Shown: one piece after another, positions 1-11,183 of the stretch
Layout of the letters: every line of letters begins with the position of its first letter
Position numbering within the stretch: the first letter of the stretch is position 1
From: Neckera pumila
Taxonomy: Eukaryota > Streptophyta > Bryopsida > Hypnales > Neckeraceae
Length of the DNA: 64,000 nucleotides
Assembly: GCA_963969595.1 (NCBI GenBank)
Contig: OZ018418.1
Location: forward strand, 7,879,001-7,943,000
Direction: 5' to 3'
Notes under the pieces: generated by a model
What the model saw: only the letters and a program-made list of their open reading frames with translations
Databases searched by the model: none
Told to the model about the DNA's origin: nothing
Program-made: the position numbers and the translations under genes

Positions 1-199
1 GGTCCCGTCACAATCGAAAGCAACTGCGGCTACATGGGCGATCTCGAGTCTTAGGTTACGGCGAGCGTGGATCTTGCAGCGACCTCGAATAAAGGAATGA
101 TTGCAAGTGCCGGCAAAAATCGACTGATGAAGCATATCTACACTTTATTATCTCTATGAAATCCCAAGTATGATTCAAATTCCATTTGTTAGGAAAAAA

Positions 200-1905
200 A
201 AAGGTATGATTCGAAATAGGGCTACATAATGATTTTTGCGGAAACCGTAAGATGGCAGAAGACTTTGGATTTTGAATCTCTAAAACACCAATGCCTTCTT
301 TTCTGCATGTAATCAGTTAAGACTGCAATTTCTACAACATAGATTAAAAAATGCGGAAAGGGTGTTTTACGCTCATATAACCGTAGAATCATATACCTAA
401 CAGGTAGGACAATGTGTGCAACAAAATTCAAAAATTTAGACAACAAAGATTACAAGATATTTGTGTTTCCACTTTAAATTGAAAAAAAATTATTCCAAAG
501 CACATTGCAAAAGGATATGAATAGACTTTGAGCCTTCTTAATTTTTATTTAGTGCACTAATGAATTTTGAGCTTTAAATATTTGTGGCAAAGGATTGAGT
601 TTATAGTCTATGACCCAGGAAAAATAAAGAAAATTGATTTGTCATACACCACAGAAATATTATCATTTATAGAAGTTGAATCAATTTTTTATATTATAAC
701 TGTACAAATTTGAACTACACAGGTAACTAATGTAAGAGATTACAAAAGAAAAAAAAGAAAAAATCATTTAATGATTCAAAGATTATAATCTTTGATCATC
801 TGGTTGCTAAAATTATGCAAATCTTTGTTGACCAACTGTAAAGGCTTGGCGGTTTTAGTACTGGGGCTTTTCTAATGCAATGGTTCACTCTATTTGTTCT
901 AAAAAATATAAATAAAAACTATGCAAATCTCTGACTTCTCTTTTTGCATATCAAATCTAAAAAATTGAAGACCAAAAAAATATGAGATTGACAAGCCTAA
1001 CAAATACAGCCCCAGACCCTAGTTAATTTTTGACTTCTCAAAAATGTATTATATACTTTTTGAAGATGAATTTCTAGTGTAATTCTTCCTCTCAAGTTTT
1101 GGGTTTCTTTAAGGCTCATTTGCAAAAGCCCTTAACAATACAAAAAGTCAATATGGCAATGGGTACCTTGGCACCAAATTTTGAAAAGAGAAATCAAAAT
1201 CATTCATTTCCAATATAAAATTGTTCAAGCTACAACTAAACTTCAAAAATAATCTTTCAAAAATGTAAATTATTAAAAATTGCAATTTCATTAGGCTCTT
1301 TTTAACTTCTATCTTTATTTGACACCACGTTAGGGTGCCTTTGGCGTTTAGGGATGCAATAGAATTACGTACAAGATAGAAACAACATCTATGGTACTAG
1401 TAATTCTAAGATGGAATTAAATTGCACTAATCTGAATGGTGTGATGTGTCTAGCAAGAAAAGTAAACCACATGAAAATATTTGAAGAATTACTTAAAAAA
1501 TTGCAACCATTAATGAATTATATATGTTATTTTTTCAAAAAAATGCTCTAATTGATTGACAAGCAAGATTCTCCCTAACTTCCTAGAAACAAATCCAAAC
1601 AAAATGAATCAAAGCTTTCTATGTAAAGAAACATATAATGTATGAGGAAAATATATATTGAAAGAAAAAATTATTTGAATGTATATTCATACTTTGTTTG
1701 CCTCTTCTCTCCTATTTTGAGCATTTTTGGACATGCGTTTTGTTCTTTTGTACCGATTGCAACCTCAAAATGCCCCAAAAGTAAATCAATTTTACTTTCT
1801 TCAAGAAGAACTCCAAAAATCATGGCAAACATGGAGACAACACGTACTTGCAGGATATCACACTTCTCTCCCAAAAAGGCTATATGCCTTAAGGGATTAA
1901 ATATT
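200..1905 (-). repeat. dispersed non-coding repeat, copy 1
   Basis: This stretch aligns by eye with 58970-59925 in the same orientation, and with the reverse complement of 29370-30165 and 35090-35985. Shared landmarks are the 'caagatatttgtgtttc' block near 450, the 'gagctttaaatatttg' block near 570, and the 'aatgaatcaaagctttc' block near 1600. Copy 1 has an extra stretch of about 600 bp (roughly 720-1330) not present in copy 4. Open frames here are short and no protein family is recognised. The nature of the element is unknown. Confidence 0.75.
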
Positions 1906-2554
1906 TGATATAAACGTGCTGTTCAATATTATGGTAAATATAATATTGACTTCTATAAATTGATATTGGGCTATATTCTATGTAATTTTGATTTTTTATT
2001 CACATCCAAGTTTGGTATTGTAGCCAGTATACAATGCTTGTGTCATTTTAAACAAATCCATTTCTTCTACACCTTCTATTAAAACATTGTCGGGCTTTCA
2101 TTTTCTTCTTTTAAATTACAAAATTCATTATCATCAATTTCAAAATTGTTTCATCAAAGAATTGCCTTCAAAGAAATATGAAAATAAAAAAATTCTTTGA
2201 TTTATTGTGTTCTCATTCTCTTTTACGTTGTGTTTTGTCAACTTTTGCTTAACACTTTATAGACCCTTGTTTGGCTTCTCATATTTGTATATATCATTAC
2301 ACATTCATGTATGCCTATAAAAATGTAAAGAAGTTGACAATTATAGACATTCATGTCTATACATTAATCAAAAATTATACAAATCATGGAATTCAGGCTC
2401 ATATATATTTAGGCTTGACAATAAAGCACGTACCATACTTGCTTAGAATTTTCAAAATAGATAGTACACTTTATTATATTTACATGTACAGAATAGTGTA
2501 TAGTCCTACAACAACCGCAACAACAAAATTGTTATATGCAACATCCATCTTGTC
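1906..2554. other. AT-rich intergenic stretch
   Basis: AT-rich sequence with no recognisable gene. An open frame at 2271-2558 (+) is low-complexity and resembles no known protein. I see no clear repeat boundary. Confidence 0.5.
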
Positions 2555-4206
2555 TTAAGAATTCCTCTTCTTCTTCTCCATCTCGGCAAGCACCGCTATT
2601 TCTTCCATCTTAATGCTGTTTTTTGAGCACTCCCAGTTTGAAAAAATAGGGTCAAATTCCCAAACTTTTTGGAACAAATTCTGCCAATCAAGATCAACAT
2701 GTCTGTGGGTAATGACCTCTTCCAATTTCCTTTTGTACATCTCACAATAAACTACCCTCTTTTGGAGCTCCACTACTTAATTTGAGCGCATCTCATTTTT
2801 CCCAACACAATCCTCCAAAATAGACACATATACGACATAGTCAAAGGGGTTTTTGTTGTTAATTCCTTCAAGAAATTTAACCTCAATTTTGTCTGCTCCA
2901 AACGTTGCTTTTCAATGTCCTTTTGATGTGCTTCCATTGTGCACTTTTCGCTGATTTTGGCAAGCCTTTCTTTTGCAAACGGGTTCTCCTTAGAACTAGA
3001 TGGCCCACTCAAGAAAGGCTTCTAGGTTTGCTATCTCTTCATGTTGCTGTGACAAACAGCTTCGGCTCTCTTCAATCTCTGCTCAAAGGGTGAGCTCAAC
3101 CTCACCACCCAAATCTTTCGTTAACTTGTCCCTCATACTCGAGCACTCCTTTTTCTTGGCCGCCAACTCTTCACAAATCCTTTGAAGCTGAGCTTTGTAA
3201 AACTTCTTCATTTTTGGATTTCTGACATGCTCTGTATCTTCATCTCATAAATCTACCTCCATTGACGGTAGTTTTTTCACGGAGGGCAAGGCGGAAGGCC
3301 CCACATACTCGGGCATTTCAATGTCATTCGCATCTTCTTCTTGTAAATGTGTATACACAAGATCTTGCACTTCAACTTCATTAAGATGAGAGACCTCTAC
3401 CAGTTTGATGAACGCGACAGGGAATACATATATTGCTAATGTACGACATTCCCTCACATTTTTTTCTTCTGTTGCCACCATTGATAAATCTCCAATTGTC
3501 GGTGCCGTGTCCATTGGGCTCGCACTATCGTAAGAAAGTTCTTCAATAGAATCATCTTTGCTTGCTAAATTTGAGTGGTCTGACCACACAAACTAATCAT
3601 CAGGGACTCCGGGCTTTATATTTTTTCTTTTCTCCAGCCCGTCAAGCGGATTTCTGGAAGGGCCTGCCCTAGGGATGTCCTAAGTGGTTGGAATGATGGC
3701 TTGTTTCACTTCCTTGACGGTTGACCAATCTACTGTTTGTCCCAAGATGACCTCCGCATACACCATTTCACATATGAACAACAGGACTTTGTTCTTGATC
3801 ATTGAATGTACCTGGTACAAAGCTTGATACACTTCAATACATCGTTGCACAAATGCGTCATGAGTGCAGTGTTAAAGATTTGCCACATTCGTATTGAGAT
3901 GGTGCTTGTGCCGATGATATGGGAATAGCTTGTCAATGTGGCACCACCCCACGAACGCCTTGCAAGTCTACGCTGTCCAATCTCCATGAATTATATCCCA
4001 ACCTCAATAGGCCCGAGCATGTGGATCAATAAGGGTGCATCGGTTCCTTTGTTGTCGCTTCTCCTTCGGCTTTGACTTCTTTTGGTGGAGGGCCATTGGA
4101 TATGATTTGTGCGGTAACAAACTATTAACCTAATGTAAACGGCTACACTCGGATCCAAGCAAAACGACAAAAGAAATGTGAAAGTCCTAAACCCGTTGTA
4201 CTTCAC
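2555..4206 (-). pseudogene. WCHI/VQRC-family protein gene, copy 1 (decayed)
   Basis: The reverse strand encodes fragments of an uncharacterised family also found at 32087-33588 and 48035-49870. Near 3800-3990 it reads WCHIDKLFP, then FVQRCIEVYQALYQ, then MVYAEVILGQTVDWSTVKE. Each word has a counterpart in the other two copies. Downstream are an acidic stretch (3245-3589) and a charged, probably coiled-coil region (2555-3250) rich in Lys, Glu and Gln. The frame is broken by several stops, including TGA before DEDTEH near 3245, TGA after ELTL near 3090 and TAG after IPTT near 3675, and by at least one frameshift near 3000. I do not recognise a function. A C-terminal RING-like end as in copy 3 is not visible here. 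Confidence 0.6.
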
Positions 4207-4434
4207 ATTTACAAAAATACGTTAATTTCACATAACAAAATATAAAAATCGAGGCCTACGATCAAGTGCACGGACTAGAAGCTCAGAAAATGAGGTGAAA
4301 AGGACAATATATCGCCCTCGCAACTCAACCCCAAGCCCATGAGCATGCAGTCAGCCACTTCAAGGTAGATGATCAGACAGTACGCAGAGCCAAGAATAGA
4401 CACCTCGACTGCTGGTCTAGATTATATAGCCGAA
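4207..4434. other. intergenic stretch, no feature seen
   Basis: Short region between the decayed WCHI/VQRC copy and the GC-rich repeat. No gene or repeat recognised. Confidence 0.4.
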
Positions 4435-4700
4435 GTCGCTTGGGGGCGTGTACGGATGAGGGTGCGTACGGATCTGAATCCAGGTGACCGCAAGTACCGT
4501 GGGCAAATGCGGGTCTAGTGCTGGCGTCTGCAGGTATACAGAAAGCGACCTTGGGTATTCAGAAGGTGACCTTGGGTAGGCAAAAGGCGACCGCGGATAC
4601 AGAATTTTTACAAAAAATGGTTAGCGGACTGGTGACCTTGGGTGTGGTGTGACCCTGCATTTGTCGACCGCGGGTAGGGCGACCTCGGGTCCAATTTTCC
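4435..4700. repeat. GC-rich 'gcgacc-tgggta' short-period repeat, locus 1
   Basis: Degenerate units such as gcgaccttgggta, gtgaccttgggta, gcgaccgcggata and gcgacctcgggt recur about every 17-30 bases. The patch is far more GC-rich than its surroundings. The same theme returns at 24740-24965, 26675-26960 and 31555-31765, and weakly at 1-100. No coding potential is credible. It may be a degenerate minisatellite carried inside larger elements, because three of the four loci lie next to the 41-bp satellite or just upstream of a coding unit. Confidence 0.65.
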
Positions 4701-4899
4701 CAAATTGATTTCAAATTGGGGAGTTCAATCCATTTATGACTTTCTTCAAATTTGGTCAACCTTGAAGAAGAATCAAACATTCAAATTTCTTCATTCAATT
4801 TCCTTTAACAACTTCTGTAAAAAAACCCTATCCATTTTTTTTAATTCACCTGCACTACTCCTAATGGAATTGGTCATGTACCATTCCCCCCAATGGGTT

Positions 4900-5080
4900 T
4901 TCTACTTCAAATGTGAATCAAGCCACCATGATTTAATTTTGCTACTTCTAACAAAAATAAAGCCACCATTATTTAAATTTTGTACTTCAACCAAAGTCAA
5001 GCCACCGTGGTTGAATTTAGATACTTCAAATTCAAATCAAGCCACCTTGATTTAAATATTGCTACTTCACACTGCAACAA
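4900..5080 (+). repeat. 41-bp satellite, small array (about 4-5 units)
   Basis: Four to five degenerate units built on 'aagccaccatgatttaattttgctacttcaaa'-type sequence. It is the same unit as the larger arrays at 23500-24460 and 25520-25995. The open frame through it is a by-product of the repeat. Confidence 0.8.
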
Positions 5081-5841
5081 CGCTAGCATGCAAGCTTGGA
5101 GCGGCGAGCGTGGAGCTTGCAAGTGTAGAGCTTGAACAACTAATTTTCTAAGATCTTTTTCCAATTTTTTTTGTGGTTTAGGATTTTTCTTCAAAAATAG
5201 ATGACAATTTATTATTTATAGTAAGATTTAGGACCTGTGACCGCTACTCCTATGACCGTGGGTTTAGGATTTAGGAAACTATTATACTTTGCAATCTGCC
5301 AAAATTTATAAAACAAGACTTTGATATTTCTATGCATAGATTTAGACTATGCTGCCACTACAGTCTCTTGGACTTCTTGCAAATATATTGTAATCTAAAG
5401 GAATGACCACCAATTGGATATTTTTTCTTCTAAATTGCCAAAAAAACTTTCAAAAAATTAAAAAGAAAAAGGACAAGATAAAGGAAAAACATTTGGAAAC
5501 TATTCAGAAAAAAAAAATTTAAGAAAAGAAAAATGGGAAAATTATAGATAGGTAAGGCAAAAAAATAAACATCACAAAAAAAGAAAATGGGAAAAAAAAT
5601 ACATTCACAGAGTTGATTTGATGATCATACATCCAATACAGGATAAGAGGTGATTATTGTAATGATTGGCCATTTTCACCCTCATGTTGCCAAACATTTG
5701 ATAAACACACATATTTCCATACATCAAACAGAAACATCTTCTATTCTACATGCTCCAAACCATTTCAATCATACCAAAAATACTTTAATTCAAAAATACT
5801 TTAATTCAATTGAAGTACAAAGAAGAACGTCAGTTGTCCCC
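5081..5841. other. AT-rich intergenic stretch
   Basis: Low-complexity A-rich sequence (5440-5610) and a short GC-richer patch near 5085-5140. No gene is seen. Confidence 0.5.
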
Positions 5842-8800
5842 CTACACTGGCACACTAATGATCCCTGCTCGAAGTAAAAGAAGCTTCAACTTGTTGAAGC
5901 TATAACTAGGTGCGTGAATGAATTGGTCGTCATGGATGTCCATTTTGCAGAAGTATCGGAACAGGTAGTACAAGTGCTTGCAATTCACGTATGCTTGACG
6001 TCCACCAATAGCGGAAACAGACATGTGAACAAAGTCGGGGCATGTGTACGAGGGAAACATACCAATTGTTATTCTGTATATGTTTCTATTTGGATCTACC
6101 CTAGTCTCCAGTGACACTATTGCACCTAGACCTGGAAAAGGAAGCAAAGTCACTCCCAGAATTTTCCCTTTAACATTTCCAGCACTCTCCCACTTATTAC
6201 ACTGCTCAGTAGTAGGTGCTTTTGCATTCCGTCGAATGATACGATTGTTCCTAACCGTTGGATACACACCTGCATCCTGTGGCGGCGATTAATTATAAAA
6301 GACACTCTTGAAAATGTTTGACATATTGAAGAGTCGTCGTGGTGATAATGTAGGCCGCGACTGGAGTAGGAAACCAGCATGCTGTAGATATAATGTCTCC
6401 TCTCGATTGAGGTTAGTCTTGGTTAAAACAGGCCAAACATCTAGTACCTCGGGCCTGTCTATAACATACTTGCGCTTAGTACCTTTTACACATCTTTCAA
6501 TGTCATCCCAACAAAACCAGAAGTCTGCCACCACTTCTCGCCTTGTGCTGTAATCTTCCTTCCTACCACGATAGGTGGGAGCTGGTGTTCCCGACCGTCC
6601 TCTAGCAATTTTTGCAACGCACTTGATATTCGATGTCCATTGCTGAGCTTGACATTTTGCGTTTGATTTGTGGCTGATCCTTGCAATGTGCCACTTTGAC
6701 GTATTGCAATTGCTTTCAAATGCAATCGTAATATGCTTGGATGGATGAACCTCCGGCTGCTTTCCTTTGTCCTTAGAGGTCTTTGTGAAAGCCGTACTGG
6801 ACCTTGTTTGAACACGAGGTTGGGAGAAATTCACTTTGTCAGGTCAATGTGAGTCTGTTGCATCGCCAATGGGAATGTCCAACTTCCTCTTTGTGCTTCC
6901 AAAAATCTCTTCTCCTTCCAAGTGCGGTACGCAAGTTCCAACACCCTCAGCTCCGGGCAATGTGTTCAATGCCTTTGCCACTTTCTTAGGGTCTCCACTT
7001 TGTCTTGCAGCTCTCAATTTTAACTCCCCCTTCGATGGACCTGATCCAGATGTATGCCCTTTTAAGTAAGCAAGGTAGTTTGTCATTTGGGTCCATGCAC
7101 GGATACTATCATCGCAAGTGGCATCAAATAAATTGTTGCCTCGATTGCCTGACATTTGAAGCCACTTGTTGTGAATTGTTTCAAACAAGTTGCAGGATGG
7201 CATATCTGCCAGCTCCTCTAAACTCAAATCCTAGAAATCCATCTCAAAAAAAAATTCATTAGTACAATTTCATACATGAGAGCTCACTAATCACTATGAA
7301 CTCAGAAAACTTAGTCCACATGTACGCCAATACAATTAAACAACATTCTAAATATTCCAAGAAAATAATATATAAATATTGTTCTCTTAAAAAGAAACAT
7401 TCTAACAAACAAACAATACAAAATATCATTCCTTTGTTTTTGAATTCCAAAGTTGGACCAAAAAAAGGGGTACCTTGCGGTTACCCAAATACTACCGTCG
7501 GATCCGACGGTAGTGTTCTGGCTCCCTCAAGGTACCCCTATTTTGGAACACTCAAAGAAAAAAAGAAAAACAAATTTAAAATTTAAAATACAAAGGTTGT
7601 TTCTTGTAACATTATTCAAATCAAATATGAACAAAACTTTTATACACACTAGTATTCAAAAACTGCAATATTGCACATGCTACTTTAATTTCTTTGCGGA
7701 CTTACCATTTGCATGAAGCCTCCCCATTGCCGATATCTGAAATGCCAAAATGCAAGCCAATGATCCAAGTGATGAAGCGCATCTTCAATGGCAGCTCCAG
7801 AGGAAAACCACCACGACTGAATTGCAAGGTAACGTGTCTCTGCCTCCTCCATAGTCTTAGCATCTTTGTACTGTTTACATAGTGCATTGTGTTGTTGCTA
7901 AAATGCCTCTTTGATGTGCTTCTGAGTGTGTTTCTATAGAGATGTACTCCAATGCAATAAGCACGTCCGCTCACAATTCTCCATTTTATCAGTGGCAAAA
8001 CCAGATCCATAGACAATACGCACAGCATTCCAATTAGCCATAGCGCTGTCTGCCATGAATCCCTTGAAGTTAGGATAATCTACTCCGTCTCTTGACATTA
8101 CAACATTCAAACACCTCCAAAATTGCACTTGGATCTCGATATCTTCAGATTGCATGTCGCATGTTGCAATGGTCATAACCTTCTTGTAATCCGGATCATA
8201 CACGTGGCACGCCATTGTGGTCCACTCTTTCACACGTTTCACGTGGTCAAACATCATCCACGCATTTTGGAGATTCCCTCCGAATTGCATGCGCCTCACC
8301 AGGTCCACTCCACTTCCTGGCCCTTTGGTAAGCATCTTGAATATGTAAACCTTCTCCTTCCCTTGTCCAGGGAAAACGCTATCGTGAATGTACTCAAACC
8401 TACACTCTTTCTTCATGGTCATGATGCTATCTATAACACCTCCCCGGTTGTTTGAGCGAAATGATGATATCACATTTCTTATATTTGGACTGCTCAAGTA
8501 TTGAAAACGGTCCATCACTTCTTCCAGCTCCTCCCCCTTTAACATCTGTTTCTCTCCCTCTTCATTGTAAAATAGGTAGTTTGTTAAAAATTCCTTGCTA
8601 GCAGATAGAGCAATTGCAGAGTTGGTGGCCGTTGGTGTTTTGGCCACCTGCTCTGCAATGAGTCCACAAATCTCTTTTGTGGAATCCCTATACATGCCTT
8701 TTGCCACAGGATGCTCATGATGTCCAAAGTGAATGGCAGCCCTACTCATTTTAGAATTATCACTATAGCTGTAATACATTCTAGCATTGCATGTGCTCAA

Positions 8801-9866
8801 GCACATAGGTGACGTCCTGCACAGTTTGCAAACTAAAGAAGAATCCTTGGGAGGCGTCTCTCCAACTGCAAAAGGAAACATTGTATAACCACTCCACTCT
8901 GTTTTGTTTTTTTTGGAAGCTCTCTTCAAATAATCACACTCTGGATTTTCTCAAGCAAGATGACAAGCGCAGTATGACTTACGGAACTTGAGATGGTCTG
9001 AGTTGTTAATATTCGTCGTCACCAACTTGCACCAGGGATGTCCATCATATCATTTGTCCATTCCTTCCAAGTTCTTGGCTGTCGATGAAGACGACGATGA
9101 CCGGCACGGAGGTAGTTCGAAGATGACATCTCCATTGAATACTGGCGGAAGAAATTGGACACGGTGATGCTTGATGTTGGTGAGATCCATTATTGACAAT
9201 TCGTTTCGCGACCAATGCATATTGGCAAGTCTCTTCAAACATTCTATGATGCTTACACGGTCAACGGGTGTTGGATGTAGTGGCGAAAGTGAGAAACAAG
9301 ACTGGGCTGGACTATGTGATTGGATTTCTGATAAGCATTTTACATTTTCTTTCTCACTTGAGACGGATGGAATTCGGCAAGATTGTTTTTGGTGTGTAAG
9401 GTCGGGAAATTCTCCTTCCGATTCACTAGACAACTCTATGACAATGTCTAATTTCTCGACCTTCACTGTTTGGAGAATTGCTTTGCTACGGAGGGTTGGG
9501 AACACGTGATGTGGCGGACTAGGCCCTTCGGTTTGAGATATGTATGGCATATTCACAGTGGAGTTATCTGACTGCCGACTTACAATCTCAGTTGGTGCAC
9601 CTAACAAAGACAAGGGAAGTCCATAAGCTCTGTAATTCCCCAAAGACAAATACCAGCAGTGACCTTCTTCTTTGACGGACTTGACAACCGGGATGGATTG
9701 CTATAATTCTCCAGACTTGGACTTCTTCTCTTCGACAACATAGATTAAGGACTCTACAAATCTGAAGCGTACATGAAGAAGGTGGCTTAGTACTTGAGCA
9801 CGCCCTCCTTCATCTACTGGAAACACCAACAGATCCTCATGACCATCTACTCGAATACAAGCCATG
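5842..9866 (-). pseudogene. MULE-type transposase with WRKY/GCM1-like and SWIM zinc fingers, copy A
   Basis: Two exons in one continuous frame: about 9866-7706, then 7230-5842, with a GT-AG intron at 7231-7705. In order: an N-terminal region with an acidic IVIELSSESEGE motif; a zinc-finger-like segment (CKLC...CNARMYY...HFGHHEHPV, about 8690-8840) resembling the WRKY/GCM1 fingers of MULE transposases; a DDE-like core (DYKKVMTIATCDMQSED, FMADSAMANWNAVR, ERTCLLHW; about 7940-8270); a WW/HFRYRQWGGFMQ segment before the donor; and a C-terminal SWIM-like finger near 5960-6060 (SYTCPDF...VNCKHLYYLF), where the usual CxC reads YxC. Premature stops are TAG 9701, TGA 9050, TGA 8951, TAG 7934, TAG 7898, TGA 6844 and TAA 6289, yet I see no frameshift. 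The first ATG at about 9866 is only a guess. The transposase call rests on motif order; terminal inverted repeats were not found. Confidence 0.75.
7458..7546. repeat. hairpin element H1 in MULE intron
   Basis: An 89-bp foldback. The outer arms GGGGTACCTTG and CAAGGTACCCC pair, and the centre (7491-7514) is a perfect 24-bp palindrome built around GTCGGATCCGAC. It belongs to the same family as the hairpins at 14.3-15.3 kb and 18.9-19.3 kb. It sits in the intron of the MULE gene. Confidence 0.85.
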
Positions 9867-10155
9867 ATTACAACACACTCAACGGGCGAAGCAGAAACAA
9901 AAGCAATCCTTGGTAGGCAATACAATGCCCATCTATATCATTTAACAGTACTAAACCTTCACAACTGTGTCAAGTGATTGCGAAGGATGCTAGCACAATG
10001 TGGGGTTTGCCAAGATATCTGCTATTTCAAATTCATCTTCAACTATGAGTTACCTCTTTCATGACGTCGCAAACTACTTTTTGAAGCTTTGTCTTTCAGA
10101 CAGATTTTAAATAAGACTAGGCGGCTATGTCAGATATTTTAATGGGCACGCTTTA
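9867..10155. other. intergenic region between divergent genes
   Basis: This lies upstream of the MULE gene start and left of the MITE. No promoter element can be named with confidence. Confidence 0.3.
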
Positions 10156-10654
10156 GACCATCTGCAATGATGTCACGATATACGGCCCAGTATTGGCATA
10201 GCTAACTTTTGAATGCTAAACAATTCAAATTTGAAAATTGTCTTATTGAAAGTGCATTGGAAAGAACTTGGAGAAAGAACAAAAACAGTTTAAAACTAGA
10301 CATTGGACAAGTACTTCAAAAGCAAGGTAAAAATCTGAAATTATAGAGGTCTTAGAAAATCACGGTTACCAGAGCAACATTTGGCCATAAATCCTCTGGA
10401 AATTGTCAAATGTGGAGGGTCATTGACCAAATTTTGGTTAGGAAGCTGTGATTTGCTAAGACCTCTATAATTTCAGATTTGTATCTTGCTTTTGAAGTAC
10501 TTGTCCAATGTCTTGTTTTAAACATTCGTGTTCCTTTTCCAAGTTTTTTCCAATGCGCTTTCAATAAAACAACTCTCAATTTCAAATTGATTAGCATTCA
10601 AAAGTTAGCTATACCGATACTGGGCTGTATACCGCGACAACATTGCAGAGGGTC
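10156..10654. mobile_element. MITE with long inverted arms and TTA target duplication (PIF/Harbinger-like)
   Basis: The left arm (from 10156, GACCATCTGCAATG) and right arm (ending 10654, CATTGCAGAGGGTC) are inverted copies of each other over roughly 200 bp or more. Shared blocks include 'tagctaacttttgaatgc' and 'gacattggacaagtacttc'. The element is 499 bp and is flanked by TTA at 10153-10155 and TTA at 10655-10657. A TTA/TWA duplication is typical of PIF/Harbinger MITEs. No transposase is encoded. It lies between the MULE gene and the ParB-methyltransferase locus. Confidence 0.85.
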
Positions 10655-11183
10655 TTATATTTTGGGGCTCCAATACTAAAGAAGATTTTTAAAGTGAATA
10701 GGCAATGCTATGAAGTACCATAAATTTGCATGCACAAATTTTTTTGCGCTCACAAATTTGTAATTATGGATCCCCACTTGGATAGCAACATCAAAAGAAA
10801 AGGCGGCGTCAGACTCACTTTACTACTGGCGGCTACGTAGTTTCAAAAACTGACGGTGCATTTTACTACCTGACAGGTTTACCACTTGTCAATTCCAAGC
10901 ATGCCTCTGACATGTACACAATATTGAATGCCATCAATTTTGTGTGCGACGTTCAGCTTCTGAGCGACTACATATGTGCCCCTTCCTCAGCAAAGAGTCA
11001 TTTTAGTTTGGTTGTGTAAGTGTAGCCTTAGTTTCTTTGTTGAGGAGTGTTGATGTGTTCTTGTGCTTTCTCATGCTTCTAGAGCAACAGAACTTAGTGT
11101 TTGTTGTATTTGCACATACAAAGAAGAGGAAGAAACGAAGTTCTCTTTACTTTTCGACTTCTAAGGCACTCAGAAGAGCTAGG
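10655..11183. other. presumed 5' region of the ParB-methyltransferase locus
   Basis: Sequence between the MITE and the first putative exon. An open frame begins upstream (11037), but its first 49 residues are hydrophobic and unlike the rest. I therefore favour the ATG at 11184. No core promoter motif is identified with confidence. Confidence 0.35.

Noticed and set aside
8123..8455. Plus-strand open frame of 110 codons
   Set aside because: It lies antisense to the MULE DDE core, whose motifs are clear on the minus strand.
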